NCBI RefSeq assembly: GCF_000620125.1 | Contig: NZ_JHVL01000022.1 | Location: forward strand, 1 to 56,713 | DNA: 56,713 bases | Origin: Clostridiisalibacter paucivorans DSM 22131 | GTDB lineage: Bacteria; Bacillota; Clostridia; Tissierellales; Clostridiisalibacteraceae | Direction of reading: 5' to 3' | Shown: positions 19,321 through 28,587 of the stretch, one piece after another | Numbering within the stretch: the first letter of the stretch is position 1 | How the letters are laid out: each line of letters begins with the position of its first letter | Translations under genes and position numbers: made by a program | Notes under the pieces: model-generated | Told to the model about the DNA's origin: nothing | What the model saw: the letters and a program-made list of their open reading frames with translations, nothing else | Database searches by the model: none

Positions 19321-19349
19321 ATTATATATAACTCACATGTCTTTGTCAA
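19321..19349 (-). promoter_or_regulatory. Promoter of the T-box/NSS transporter
   Basis: Consensus TTGACA (19344-19349) and TATAAT (19321-19326), both perfect, with a 17-base spacer on the minus strand. Transcription would start near 19314 and enter the T-box directly. Confidence 0.88.
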
Positions 19350-19515
19350 CAAGAAACTTTATTTTCGTAATATTCAGATATATACTTATCCTTATACACT
19401 TGTTCAATCTAAAATTAATCTAAAGTTTTCCAAAAAAAAGAGGAATTATATATCTATTGTCAAATTTATATATAAATAGTCTCATAGTCCTATTTTTTGA
19501 AAGGTTGCGATATAA

Positions 19516-20928
19516 GTGGATAATATAAAAGAAGACATTTACAAGAAAAATATCAATATACTTAAGTTGTTGTGGATAGTAGCTTTAGTATCTGGAATAA
19601 TTAATGTATTTGTACATAAAGATTTAATGATTATAAATCAACATATAGAATTTTTATTCTGTGCCATTTTATCTGTTTTGATTATAAAAAAAAATTGGGC
19701 TATTAAAGCCATGTATCTAACTATAACTATTATATCCATATATGTCTTTATATTGATATTAAATTTCCCATATCTAATAAACTTCGTGCTGTTATGGATG
19801 ATTTTAATAATAAGTTCTTTTTATCAAAATTATAAAGCTATAATTTTGGCAAGTATATATACACTTTTCATATGTTTATATACATTTTTAAAATTTAGAA
19901 GTCTAATATCTACAAATATTAGTAATATAGATATAATATATTTTATATCTTTTACAATATATCTTATTATGTTTTTAAGTTGTTCTATTAAAATAAATAA
20001 AAACCTGAAAATCAATGCTTTAAATAGTCAACCTCAACTAGAAAATGTATTAAAAGAAGCTCATATAGCAACAGTCACATATGATCTGTCTGCAAAACAT
20101 ATTGAATCATCTAAAGGATTTGAAAAGCTTGTAGGTATTGATATTAATGGATATTTAATAAATAATATTCCATGGCAAAATATAGTCCATGAAAAGGATC
20201 ATTACATAATATATGATTCAATAAATAAATTGTTAAACAAAAATATTCTTAATGTAGAATTCAGAATAAAACATCCAAAATCAGGAATAAAATGGGTTCA
20301 AGTACGTATCAACATATTAAAAAATCAATATAATTCAATAAATAAACTTAATGCTGTATTTATAGATATAACATCTAGAAAGAGGTTAGAAGTAAAGGTC
20401 AAACATATGGCATATCATGATATACTTACTGGATTACCAAATAGAGCCCGTATGAATGAACACTTAAAATATCTAATAAATGATTGCAAATCCAAAATAT
20501 CCCTAATGCTATTGGATTTAGATAATTTCAAATATATAAATGATAATGAAGGACATAACTTCGGAGATCTTGTCCTTATTAATGCATCTAAAAGACTTCA
20601 AAATATTTTAAGAGATAGTGATTTCATATGTAGATTTGGAGGTGATGAATTTATAATAGTATTAAAAAATGCCGGTATAGAAGAAGGTACTAGGATAGCC
20701 AATAGAATTATAGATGAATTCAGCTTACCTATTACTGTACATGATAAAGAGGTATATTTGACTACAAGTATTGGAATAAGTACATATCCCGATGATAGTA
20801 ACAAAATAGAATCCCTTATAAAAATGGCTGATATGGCTATGTATAGTTGTAAAAATAGCGGAAAAAATTCCTATTCTTTTTATAAAGATCTATTAAATAA
20901 TAATAACGAAAAGAGGGATTGGATATAA
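19516..20928 (+). CDS. Membrane PAS-GGDEF diguanylate cyclase
   Basis: A 470-residue protein. Six or so hydrophobic helices occupy residues 15-170; a PAS domain follows (about 180-295, ending VFIDITSRKRLE); a GGDEF domain fills the rest. The active-site GGDEF is intact at 375-379, and RDSD five residues before it is a complete product-inhibition I-site. It should make cyclic di-GMP in response to a membrane or PAS-sensed signal. The start is a GTG at 19516 after AAAGG. It faces the minus-strand 97-residue gene and the chemoreceptor, and ends in a shared bidirectional terminator. No EAL or HD-GYP domain is in the window. Confidence 0.9.
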   Translation: MDNIKEDIYKKNINILKLLWIVALVSGIINVFVHKDLMIINQHIEFLFCAILSVLIIKKNWAIKAMYLTITIISIYVFILILNFPYLINFVLLWMILIISSFYQNYKAIILASIYTLFICLYTFLKFRSLISTNISNIDIIYFISFTIYLIMFLSCSIKINKNLKINALNSQPQLENVLKEAHIATVTYDLSAKHIESSKGFEKLVGIDINGYLINNIPWQNIVHEKDHYIIYDSINKLLNKNILNVEFRIKHPKSGIKWVQVRINILKNQYNSINKLNAVFIDITSRKRLEVKVKHMAYHDILTGLPNRARMNEHLKYLINDCKSKISLMLLDLDNFKYINDNEGHNFGDLVLINASKRLQNILRDSDFICRFGGDEFIIVLKNAGIEEGTRIANRIIDEFSLPITVHDKEVYLTTSIGISTYPDDSNKIESLIKMADMAMYSCKNSGKNSYSFYKDLLNNNNEKRDWI

Positions 20929-20947
20929 TCAATTCCAATCCCTCTTT
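20909..20947. terminator. Bidirectional terminator between convergent genes
   Basis: Arms AAAGAGGGATTGGA and TCCAATCCCTCTTT pair perfectly around a 10-base loop. The left arm lies inside the last codons of the diguanylate cyclase gene. The minus-strand 97-residue ORF ends two bases away. Confidence 0.8.
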
Positions 20948-20948
20948 G

Positions 20949-21242
20949 CTAAACACATTCTCTCCACATAAATTGAAATAATAATTCTAGATATTCTTCA
21001 CACAAACTGAAATACTCTTCGTCAAAATTTTGCTTAAACCTTTTAAGTTTTTCTAACTCTCTTCTAGCTCTACCTGCAAACAATATACAATCAATATAAT
21101 TATCATCTATAAATAATGATATTGTACAGTTGATATATGATGTCAATTTATTATATCTATCTTTTTTAATTATACTTTTCCTAGGCAATATACTTACTCT
21201 ATTGAGTTTTTTATAAGTGTTGATTATTTGATCTTCCACCAA
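20949..21242 (-). CDS. Hypothetical small protein next to the chemoreceptor
   Basis: A 97-residue protein that I do not recognise. It is basic in the first half and acidic/aromatic at the end (YFSLCEEYLELLFQFMW), with no membrane segment. Possible starts are TTG (21242) and GTG (21239); AAGGAG six to nine bases upstream supports translation. It begins 24 bases after the chemoreceptor stop on the same strand, so it is probably co-transcribed. It could be a soluble partner of the receptor, but nothing in the sequence shows that. Confidence 0.55.
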   Translation of the reverse strand: MVEDQIINTYKKLNRVSILPRKSIIKKDRYNKLTSYINCTISLFIDDNYIDCILFAGRARRELEKLKRFKQNFDEEYFSLCEEYLELLFQFMWRECV

Positions 21243-21266
21243 TTATATCTCCTTCCACTAATCAAA

Positions 21267-23333
21267 TTACTCTATTCTAAATTTAGATGTCTCATCTTTT
21301 AAATTCTTTGCACTTTCCTTTGACCTTAGAACTTGTTCCATAGCCTTTTTAGAGTTATTGTTCAATTCACTAACTTGATTAGCTATGTCAGTAGTTCCAC
21401 TTGCTCCTTCATTGGCTGCTTCAGCTACACCATCTATAGCTACTAAAATATTTTGAATAGAAGCCAAAAGTTCTTGGGAAGTAGCACTAAATTCTCCTAC
21501 CAATTCATCTATAAAATTTGCATCCTGATTATATTTTTCTGCAACATTTAACATAATATCGTAATCATTGTTCACATTAGTAGACATAAAATTCAACACA
21601 TTGTTAGCATTATCTGAAAGGTTGTTCACAGAACTTGTAACCTTATTTGTTATATCTTGGATTTCTAAGACTGCACCCTTTGATTGCTCTGCCAATGTCC
21701 TTATTTCCTCAGCAACAACAGAAAATCCCTTTCCAGCCTCTCCAGCCCTTGCAGCCTCTATGGCAGCATTTAATGCTAATAGATTAGTTTGTTCAGTTAT
21801 CTGCATAATAGATTCAGACAATATCTCTATTTGTTCCACTACCTTTGAATCTTCTATTGCCTTTTCTAAGTTTGCCTTGGTATCATTCATTATTTCATAT
21901 GCCTTTGTCTGAGCAGTATCAAAATTTTTCTTGGTATCCTGTGCTCTTTTACTAATCTTTCCTGCGGCTATAGCTCCTTCTTGAGACTTTTCAGCTATAG
22001 ACTCAACCGCCTTTTCTATCTGTTGAGAAGTTGCTGCCATCTCCTCAGATGAAGCTGCTGTTTCTTCCATATTAGCTGCCAATTGCTCTGTGGTCGCAGA
22101 TATTTCTTCCAATCTATTATTTAATATATCAATATTATCTGTTATATTATGTACTTCTCCTTCAATTGACGAAGATTCATTTTTAATGCTATTAACCAAA
22201 TGCTTCAATGCATTCTTCATATCATTGATTCCATTGGTAATTGTTCCTATCTCATCTTTCCTATCTATATATTTAGAGTCTACATCTATGGTGAAATCTC
22301 CCTCAGCAATAGTCTCTAGATACTGAGAAGATTTTATTATAGGGTCAGTAACTCGTTTTGTACTAATAATAATTAATAATGTAGTTATTCCTAACATCGC
22401 TATGGCTATAATAAAGACCATATATGATATTCTTTTGGCATCTGCTGTCAATTCTTTTTCTGACATAAGGGATGCTAGAATCCAATTGGTGCCATCTACA
22501 ATTTCAGAATTGACTATGTATTTTTCCCCATTTATTTTTACATCAAATGATTCTGTATCTTTCTCCAATAACTTTTCTATACCATCTATCCCAACTGCAC
22601 TTATTTTTTTAAAATTATTATTTGGATTATTTCCATCGGCCATGATAAGACCCGAATTATGTACTATCATAAAAAATCCAGTTTCCCCTGTTCTCATCTC
22701 ATTTAACATATCACTTATAACCGACTGTTTAACATCTATACCTATAGTACCTAACAACTTACCATTTTCATCAGTAAATGAACGAACATTACTTATAATT
22801 GTAGTACCAGTATCGTCTCTATATGGGGCTGTTCTTATTACCTGTCCATTACCTTCCATGCCTTTCTTATACCACACCTTTTCAACAGGGTCATAATTAC
22901 TAGATACCGTTGATTCAGGCCAGGTTATATATCCACCTTCTTCAGTAGCTAAATATATATACATAGTTCCTGGATGACTATCTGCATATTGTTCAAATAC
23001 CTGATAAATTTCTTGCTCTATACCACCATTTATTGAAGAAGTCATATTAGTTTCTTCTATATTATTTTTATATGTAGTAATACTATTATCAGATTGCATT
23101 ATAATTGGATGACTTGCCATCATATTGATATTTCTATCAATTTGTCCATAAAAAATATTAATAGCCTTGTCCACTATTTTCATTTCCTCATGGGAATTAA
23201 TCAAATAATCTTCTTTGGCCTGTGCATTAATCTTATAGCTTACTGTAGTTCCAATTATAATAACAGTAATTAATATTGTGATCATTGAAATAAAAAGAAA
23301 CTGTCCTCGTATACTTTTACTTCTTTTCTTCAT
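21267..23333 (-). CDS. Methyl-accepting chemotaxis protein with dCache sensor
   Basis: A 688-residue transducer. TM1 is about 12-32, an extracellular dCache/PDC domain about 40-285 ([27 protein letters not shown] motifs), TM2 about 302-322, HAMP about 325-378, and a cytoplasmic signalling domain to the end. The hairpin tip is intact: [18 protein letters not shown], then [17 protein letters not shown]. dCache domains of this type usually bind amino acids or other small acids. No che genes are adjacent. It is followed by a small ORF and a terminator. Confidence 0.93.
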   Translation of the reverse strand: MKKRSKSIRGQFLFISMITILITVIIIGTTVSYKINAQAKEDYLINSHEEMKIVDKAINIFYGQIDRNINMMASHPIIMQSDNSITTYKNNIEETNMTSSINGGIEQEIYQVFEQYADSHPGTMYIYLATEEGGYITWPESTVSSNYDPVEKVWYKKGMEGNGQVIRTAPYRDDTGTTIISNVRSFTDENGKLLGTIGIDVKQSVISDMLNEMRTGETGFFMIVHNSGLIMADGNNPNNNFKKISAVGIDGIEKLLEKDTESFDVKINGEKYIVNSEIVDGTNWILASLMSEKELTADAKRISYMVFIIAIAMLGITTLLIIISTKRVTDPIIKSSQYLETIAEGDFTIDVDSKYIDRKDEIGTITNGINDMKNALKHLVNSIKNESSSIEGEVHNITDNIDILNNRLEEISATTEQLAANMEETAASSEEMAATSQQIEKAVESIAEKSQEGAIAAGKISKRAQDTKKNFDTAQTKAYEIMNDTKANLEKAIEDSKVVEQIEILSESIMQITEQTNLLALNAAIEAARAGEAGKGFSVVAEEIRTLAEQSKGAVLEIQDITNKVTSSVNNLSDNANNVLNFMSTNVNNDYDIMLNVAEKYNQDANFIDELVGEFSATSQELLASIQNILVAIDGVAEAANEGASGTTDIANQVSELNNNSKKAMEQVLRSKESAKNLKDETSKFRIE

Positions 23334-23750
23334 TTTTTATACCTCCATTTTTTTATCTTTTACTATGTCTTCTAGAAAATGTAAGATTTGTTTTGTAACA
23401 TAATAACAATACATAATTTTTAGTCCATATAATCTATCCTCCCTTTGCACATTTTTTCATAGCTCATAAAAAATTCCATTCTTTATTACTGAAAATAAAA
23501 ATGGCCCATAATAAAGGGTTTTATATAAAACTCTTTATTATGGGCCATTTAAATTGCAAATATAACATTTGTTTTAAATGGTTAATCCATAATTATCAGT
23601 CTCTATTTATTTATAAACTATGGCAAATTAATATAGAAACAGCTTATACATATGTATGTCTGATTCCATTTATTAAGATTTGCTTTAATGCATCCAATTA
23701 TAATATAACTCAAATATACAATCTTGTCAATTTCTATTCAATTAAATATC
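23334..23750. other. Intergenic stretch with a 52-bp near-palindrome
   Basis: The 417 bases between the chemoreceptor start and the response-regulator stop hold only the hairpin at 23499-23550. A plus-strand frame of 85 codons crosses it (23501-23758) but lacks a ribosome site and has biased, hydrophobic-random composition. I see no gene. Confidence 0.6.
23499..23550. terminator. 52-bp near-perfect palindrome
   Basis: Two 26-base arms beginning AAATGGCCCATAATAAAG differ at one pair and have no real loop. It stands about 200 bases beyond the stop of the kinase/regulator operon and upstream of the chemoreceptor, so it probably ends the former transcript. Confidence 0.65.
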
Positions 23751-24521
23751 TCAAATAATATCCACTAATAATCTTTCATATTTTTCTTTAGGGCATATCT
23801 CTATCCTTTGAATCTTTACCCTTCTATTTATCAAATCACTTATCTGTTTCTCTACTTGATCCATAGTACTCTCATAGACAGTCTTTCTAACAATCTCAAT
23901 ATTTTTATAGTGTTCTCCTGTAACTAATAAATTCTTTTCCAAAGTAGTAAGGTTTTCTTTTAAAATAATCTCTATCTCTTTACCTTTTATAAAGACATTA
24001 ATAAGTTTTGCTCCCTTTCCTGTAACTCTCTTTAAATATTTGGAATATAAATTTCTAATCTCTATTTCTAGCTCTCTTCTCTCATCATCTGTCAATATAA
24101 AATCGTTATTTATTACCAATAAATCCTTTTCTTCTAAAATTTCAGTGGCAATTTGTACCAAATTTTTCATAAGTATATCTATATTTACAGGTTTAATCAA
24201 GTACTTCTCTATTTTTAAATCTACTGTTTCTAAAATAGTATTAGCATCCGATAATGCAGAGGTAATGATAAATGGGCATCTAAATCCCTGTTGTCTTATC
24301 TTTCTCATCATTTCAATTCCACTCATATCTGGCATCACTAAATCCGTTATAATCAAATCTGGTTTATATTCAATAAACTTTCTTATTCCATCTTCTCCAT
24401 TCTCTGCTGTAATTGTCTTTCCTACCCTCTTTTTTAAAAATCTATATACTTGATTTCTAGTAATAGGCTCATCTTCCACATATAATATTTTTATTTTTTG
24501 TAATACATTTATTCCTTCCAT
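23751..24521 (-). CDS. Response regulator with DUF2294/MpsC-like output domain
   Basis: A receiver domain occupies residues 8-125: acidic pair in YVEDEP, phosphoacceptor Asp about 60 (TDLVMPDMSG), Thr/Ser in ITSALSD, and the conserved Lys in LIKPVN. Residues 145-256 do not look like a DNA-binding domain. They match, by eye, the DUF2294 (MpsC-like) pattern: a V-G-K-G-A-K segment, LTTLEKNLL, an H/R-rich helix, and a closing NRRVKIQRIEICP. The ATG at 24521 has GGGAGG six bases upstream; the GTG at 24527 abuts that site and is rejected. The kinase gene ends 11 bases upstream. Output is unlikely to be simple transcription control. Confidence 0.75.
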   Translation of the reverse strand: MEGINVLQKIKILYVEDEPITRNQVYRFLKKRVGKTITAENGEDGIRKFIEYKPDLIITDLVMPDMSGIEMMRKIRQQGFRCPFIITSALSDANTILETVDLKIEKYLIKPVNIDILMKNLVQIATEILEEKDLLVINNDFILTDDERRELEIEIRNLYSKYLKRVTGKGAKLINVFIKGKEIEIILKENLTTLEKNLLVTGEHYKNIEIVRKTVYESTMDQVEKQISDLINRRVKIQRIEICPKEKYERLLVDII

Positions 24522-24532
24522 AGCCACCCTCC

Positions 24533-25663
24533 CTATATCTCTAAAGGAAAACTTATTATAACTTTGTTTTCTTTTTTATCATTTATTAAATCAATAGTGC
24601 CTCTCATTTTGTTTTCTATAATATTCTTAAACATAGATAAATGATTTAAATGCAAATTAAAATCCATATATTTTTCTATATCATATATCAGATTTATACT
24701 AATACATACGTCAGATTTATTAGCTTTTATTTTAATATTTAATTTCCTATTATAGATGTCAAACCTGTTTTTCAAACATCCTACTATATCAAAACATATA
24801 AAGTACATAATTTGTACAAACTCATTGGGAGAGCCATATTTTTTTACTTGACCTTCCTTATTTAGGATAACCTTTATATGATCTTTTTTTATCTTTTCAT
24901 CCATAATCTCAAAAACTAAATCCAAATATTTATTCATATCAAAAACTATTTTTTTATAATCCATTTCAAAAAATGATTTGAATTTTTCTATTTTCATAGA
25001 AAGACTTTTGATAATCTCCCATATTTCATTATAATATTTATCTATTACGTCTAATTCTTCTTCACTATCAATCTCATCTATAAGATTGATAATAGAAAAA
25101 TTTAGACTATTCAAAGGTTGTCTCCATACATGAGATAAATTAGATATAATATCTGATAAATTCTTTATTTTATCATTATAATTTTTTATATCTTGTCTAA
25201 TCTTTTTTGCTTTTACTTTATTTAAATATACCCTTTTATCTCTTATAACAATAAAGACTTTTATAGAGTCTATATTTCTTCTAAAAGGATAAGCCATAAT
25301 ATGCCAGCATTTATGATCTTCTTTTACTTCTTCAAACCTAACTACTTTTAAATCTTTATCTTCTTTTTTAATATAGATATTGATACTATCCTTGCTAGGA
25401 TTGTCAAATAAATGATTGACTATATCATAATATATATATATTAGTTCATCCTTTATATTAAATATATTAGTATTTATAATATTATCTCTTTTAGCATTTA
25501 AATAATCTGTATAATAACTGCTGATATTATTTACATAACATTTGAGTTTTTGTCCTTCTATTCTCCCTTCTATCTCCAATGTAAAATCCAAAGACTGATT
25601 CATAAAATCAATTGAATTGCAAGTGTCAAAAGCAATACTCGGCCTATCCAAATTTTCCTCCAA
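24533..25663 (-). CDS. Soluble histidine kinase-like protein, degenerate ATPase
   Basis: A 376-residue protein without membrane segments. Residues 1-145 are a PAS-like sensor region; a coiled stretch leads to the phosphoacceptor motif NLSHVWRQPLNSL with His178. The C-terminal part has the shape of a HATPase domain, but the N-box is poor (GSPNEFVQIMYFICFDIVGCL) and no DxGxG or second glycine box is visible. It may bind ATP weakly or act as a phosphatase or scaffold. The start is a TTG at 25663 with AGGAGGAG upstream. It is paired with the response regulator downstream, an 11-base gap away. Confidence 0.7.
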   Translation of the reverse strand: MEENLDRPSIAFDTCNSIDFMNQSLDFTLEIEGRIEGQKLKCYVNNISSYYTDYLNAKRDNIINTNIFNIKDELIYIYYDIVNHLFDNPSKDSINIYIKKEDKDLKVVRFEEVKEDHKCWHIMAYPFRRNIDSIKVFIVIRDKRVYLNKVKAKKIRQDIKNYNDKIKNLSDIISNLSHVWRQPLNSLNFSIINLIDEIDSEEELDVIDKYYNEIWEIIKSLSMKIEKFKSFFEMDYKKIVFDMNKYLDLVFEIMDEKIKKDHIKVILNKEGQVKKYGSPNEFVQIMYFICFDIVGCLKNRFDIYNRKLNIKIKANKSDVCISINLIYDIEKYMDFNLHLNHLSMFKNIIENKMRGTIDLINDKKENKVIISFPLEI

Positions 25664-25794
25664 AAAATTCTCCTCCTGATTTAAATGATTTTATAATTAT
25701 ATACTGGATTCATATAATTTGTTATCCGTTCATAGATATTATATCTTTATTTCTATATTTTAATAAAATATTCCTTCTTTTACATTAAAATAAA

Positions 25795-25820
25795 AAAACC
25801 TAGCATTTAAGCTAGGTTTT
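25795..25820 (-). terminator. Terminator of the acidic repeat protein gene
   Basis: On the minus strand AACCTAGC / GCTAGGTT form a short stem followed by a run of seven T. It starts three bases past the stop codon. Confidence 0.88.
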
Positions 25821-25822
25821 CA

Positions 25823-26848
25823 TTAATATTGATTTTTAACTTCAAAATCATCTTTACTTTCATCATACTCATATTGACCAACAGTATAATTATCTTCATC
25901 TTTTACATATATTTTTACATCTTTATCAAATTGTTCTGCTGTGTCTTCAGCAATCTCTTCTATAAAGTCTTCAAACTCTCTATCATCTCTGTCTTCCCAT
26001 GCAGAATCTCTCTTATCAAAATCCTTTCCTTCCATTTCCACTCTTACATATCTTGTATACTCTTTTACTTCGTAATCAAATTCTATATCTTCTCTTCCTT
26101 CAGTGTATTCCTCGTACTCATCCTCCAAATAATCTTTATAGTCATCTTCATCGTAGTCTTCATCGGCCAACCATAATTCTTCTATCCTATCCCTTCCATT
26201 ATCATATTCATACTTAGCAACCCTATCGTCATCTTCATCATAAACATATATTCTTACATCCTCATCATATTCATCTGCTACTTCTTCAGCAATCTCTTCT
26301 ACAAAATCTTCAAATTCACTATCATCTCTTCTGCTCCATTTAGAAGAATCTCTTTCAAAATTTTTACCTTCCATTTCTACTTTTATATAACTACTATACT
26401 CTTTTACATTATATTCAAACTCTAAATCATATCTGCCTTCATCATATTCCTCATAATCTTCATTTAGAGTATCTTCAATATCCTCTTCATCTTTTTCATC
26501 TTCATACTGATACATAGGATAGACTGGGTTCATTGGGTTTACAGGATAGACTGGATTTACTGGATAAACTGGCATATTAGGATCTGCTTTACTAAAAAGC
26601 TTTATAGTCTTTCCATCATCAGACCACATAACAGTAAGCCCTAATCCTTGAGCCAAATCCCTCAATGGAACATAAGTAGTCCCTTCATACACAAATGGTG
26701 CTTTAGACATATGTACATTCTTACCATTAAGAAGTATTTTAATATCATAAAACCAAGCAGTTATGGTTTTACTATAGGTTGCACCAATGGAAACACTGGT
26801 CATCATAAGTAATACTATAAAGGTTATTAATAAAACCCTCTTCTTCAT
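25823..26848 (-). CDS. Secreted acidic protein: copper-amine-oxidase-N domain plus two acidic repeats
   Basis: A signal peptide (MKKRVLLITFIVLLMM, cleavage near 23) leads to a copper amine oxidase N-terminal-type domain at about 30-85 (KAPFVYEGTTYVPLRDLAQGLG). A proline linker with PVYPVNPVYPVNPMNP follows. Then come two tandem repeats of about 85 residues, each with E-Y-x-x-Y-x-R-V/K-VEMEGK, a D-S-x-W-x-x-R-D-D core, EFEDFxEEIAE and IYVxDEDD. The repeats are extremely acidic. The domain pair suggests a wall- or cation-binding exported protein; function is unknown. The gene is upstream of the kinase operon on the same strand, with its own terminator. Confidence 0.8.
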   Translation of the reverse strand: MKKRVLLITFIVLLMMTSVSIGATYSKTITAWFYDIKILLNGKNVHMSKAPFVYEGTTYVPLRDLAQGLGLTVMWSDDGKTIKLFSKADPNMPVYPVNPVYPVNPMNPVYPMYQYEDEKDEEDIEDTLNEDYEEYDEGRYDLEFEYNVKEYSSYIKVEMEGKNFERDSSKWSRRDDSEFEDFVEEIAEEVADEYDEDVRIYVYDEDDDRVAKYEYDNGRDRIEELWLADEDYDEDDYKDYLEDEYEEYTEGREDIEFDYEVKEYTRYVRVEMEGKDFDKRDSAWEDRDDREFEDFIEEIAEDTAEQFDKDVKIYVKDEDNYTVGQYEYDESKDDFEVKNQY

Positions 26849-26943
26849 TTTTTTCCACTCCTTTTTTCCTTTGTAATACTATAATAACATAATTTTTACT
26901 ATATGTTTAATAAGCTTTTATATCTAAAATATAATTTTACATA

Positions 26944-26990
26944 AAATATTAGCATCCAATAGATTTATAATCTATGAACGCTAATATTTG
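26944..26990. terminator. Hairpin after the osmolyte-binding-protein gene
   Basis: Arms AATATTAGC and GCTAATATT plus inner ATAGAT/ATCTAT form a two-part stem ten bases past the stop codon. Only a short T-run follows on the minus strand, so termination may be partial. Confidence 0.55.
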
Positions 26991-26999
26991 TTTTTACAT

Positions 27000-27929
27000 T
27001 TATTTAATTAATCCATTATCTTTGAGAAAATCTTTAGCTACATCTTCTGGTTCCTCACCGTCCACATCCACTTTTTCATTTAATTTTATCACGGTATCAT
27101 TATCTAGTAAAGGAGACAATTTATTGAGGGTTTCTTCTAACTCTGGATACTCATCTAGTATCTCTTGTCTTATTACTGGGGCTGGGTTATATACTGGAAA
27201 GAAACTCTTATCGTCTTCGAGTATTCTTAAATCAAATGCTGCTATTCTACCATCTGTAGCAAACCCCATAGCCACATTGGCCTTGCCATCCTTAAGGGCA
27301 CCATGGGTTAATCCCTCTGCCATAGGTATTATATCACCTTCTTCAAACTTAAATCCATAGGCTTCTTCTACCCCTGAAAGTCCATCTGGTCTTTCTAAAA
27401 AATTCAGACCTGAAGCAAATTTTATATCTCCATTATTATTGACGTAGTCTGCCAAGTCACTTATAGATTTTATATCTAATTCTTCTGCGTTTTCATTTCT
27501 CATCATCAATGTATATGTATTATTAGACAGTGCATAATCTAACCACACTACATTATTTTCTTTCTTGTCCCATTCTTTAACTTTGTCATATGCCTCTTGA
27601 GATTCTGTAATCTTTTTTTCTCCCATTTGATTTACTAATGTAGTACCTGTATATTCCCAATATAAATCTACTTGTCCAGAATGTAGCGCAGGTCTTATAA
27701 CAGGTGTTTCTCCTAAGCCCGTACGATCTTCCACTGGGTATCCATTGGCTTTAAGATACTCCACAAATATACTTCCTAAGACAAGTTGCTCTGTCCATGG
27801 CTTAGATGCCACCTTTATAGTAGTACCTTCCTTCTGACTAGTATTTCCATCACTACAAGCTGCTAAAGAAAGTATCATTACTATGGCTAATGCCACAGAT
27901 ATTAATTTAGTAATTCTAAATTTTCTCAT
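27000..27929 (-). CDS. Osmolyte ABC transporter, substrate-binding lipoprotein
   Basis: A type II secretion signal ends in the lipobox LAAC with the lipidated Cys near residue 25. The mature part has OpuAC/OpuCC family features: SKPWTEQLVLGSIFVEYLKANG at the N-terminus, VDLYWEYTGT, and repeated LxxYVNN and GATDGR-like segments (GFATDGRIAAFDL). It should capture glycine betaine, choline, carnitine or similar quaternary amines outside the cell. Length 309 fits OpuCC. It is the last gene of a four-gene operon (ATPase, permease, permease, binding protein). Confidence 0.88.
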   Translation of the reverse strand: MRKFRITKLISVALAIVMILSLAACSDGNTSQKEGTTIKVASKPWTEQLVLGSIFVEYLKANGYPVEDRTGLGETPVIRPALHSGQVDLYWEYTGTTLVNQMGEKKITESQEAYDKVKEWDKKENNVVWLDYALSNNTYTLMMRNENAEELDIKSISDLADYVNNNGDIKFASGLNFLERPDGLSGVEEAYGFKFEEGDIIPMAEGLTHGALKDGKANVAMGFATDGRIAAFDLRILEDDKSFFPVYNPAPVIRQEILDEYPELEETLNKLSPLLDNDTVIKLNEKVDVDGEEPEDVAKDFLKDNGLIK

Positions 27930-27951
27930 ATCAATACACCCTCCTTATATT

Positions 27952-28587
27952 TTATCCCCTATGGGATGATAATCTTTTTTGCAAAAATCCTATAGATTGA
28001 TCTAGAATTATTGCTATTGCTGCCGTCATAATGGATCCAGTAAGTATTAATGCAGGGTTAAAGGTACTTATTCCAGTAAATATAAGATTGCCTAACCCTC
28101 CTCCTCCAATTAGAACTGCTATTGTAGCTGTGCCTACCGTTAATACAGCTGATGTCTGGATACCTGCAATAATAACAGGTAATGCCAATGGTAATTCCAC
28201 CTTTCTCAAAATCATTTTATTAGACATACCCATCCCCTTTGCTGCCTCTAGAATGTCGTCATCCACATCATTTATACCAGCTATAGTGTTTCTAACGATA
28301 GGTAAAAGTCCATATAAAGTCAATGCAATAACACTGGGTACAAAACCTACACCCATTATCGGTAGAAAAATTGCCACTACAGCAAGACTAGGCACTCCTT
28401 GAGCAGTATTTAAAAAGGATAATATTTCCTTTGTCCACTTTTTAAATGGATACCTTGTCAACAATATACTCAATGGTAAAGCTATTATTATACCAATAGA
28501 CAGTGCAATACCAACTAATATCAAATGTTCTTTTAGCAATTTCATACCTTGGGTACTAAGGGTTTCCAAAACAATATTCCATTCCAT
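27952..28587 (-). CDS. Osmolyte ABC transporter permease (OpuBD/OpuCD type)
   Basis: A 211-residue membrane protein with about five helices and the permease coupling motif EAAKGMGMSNKMILRKVELPLALPVI, here at about residues 115-140. It pairs with the ATPase through this EAA loop. The AQGVPSLAVVAIFLP and GGGLGNLIFTGI blocks are typical of the family. It is directly adjacent to the other permease (next base), so translation is coupled. Each transporter of this type has two different permeases flanking or following the ATPase. Confidence 0.88.
   Translation of the reverse strand: MEWNIVLETLSTQGMKLLKEHLILVGIALSIGIIIALPLSILLTRYPFKKWTKEILSFLNTAQGVPSLAVVAIFLPIMGVGFVPSVIALTLYGLLPIVRNTIAGINDVDDDILEAAKGMGMSNKMILRKVELPLALPVIIAGIQTSAVLTVGTATIAVLIGGGGLGNLIFTGISTFNPALILTGSIMTAAIAIILDQSIGFLQKRLSSHRG

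Noticed and set aside
23501-23758. Plus-strand frame of 85 codons in the spacer
   Set aside because: Begins inside a perfect hairpin, no ribosome site, no recognisable family; treated as non-coding.
26944-26990. Riboswitch in the spacer before the acidic repeat protein
   Set aside because: Only a simple hairpin after a stop codon is visible; no conserved aptamer elements.
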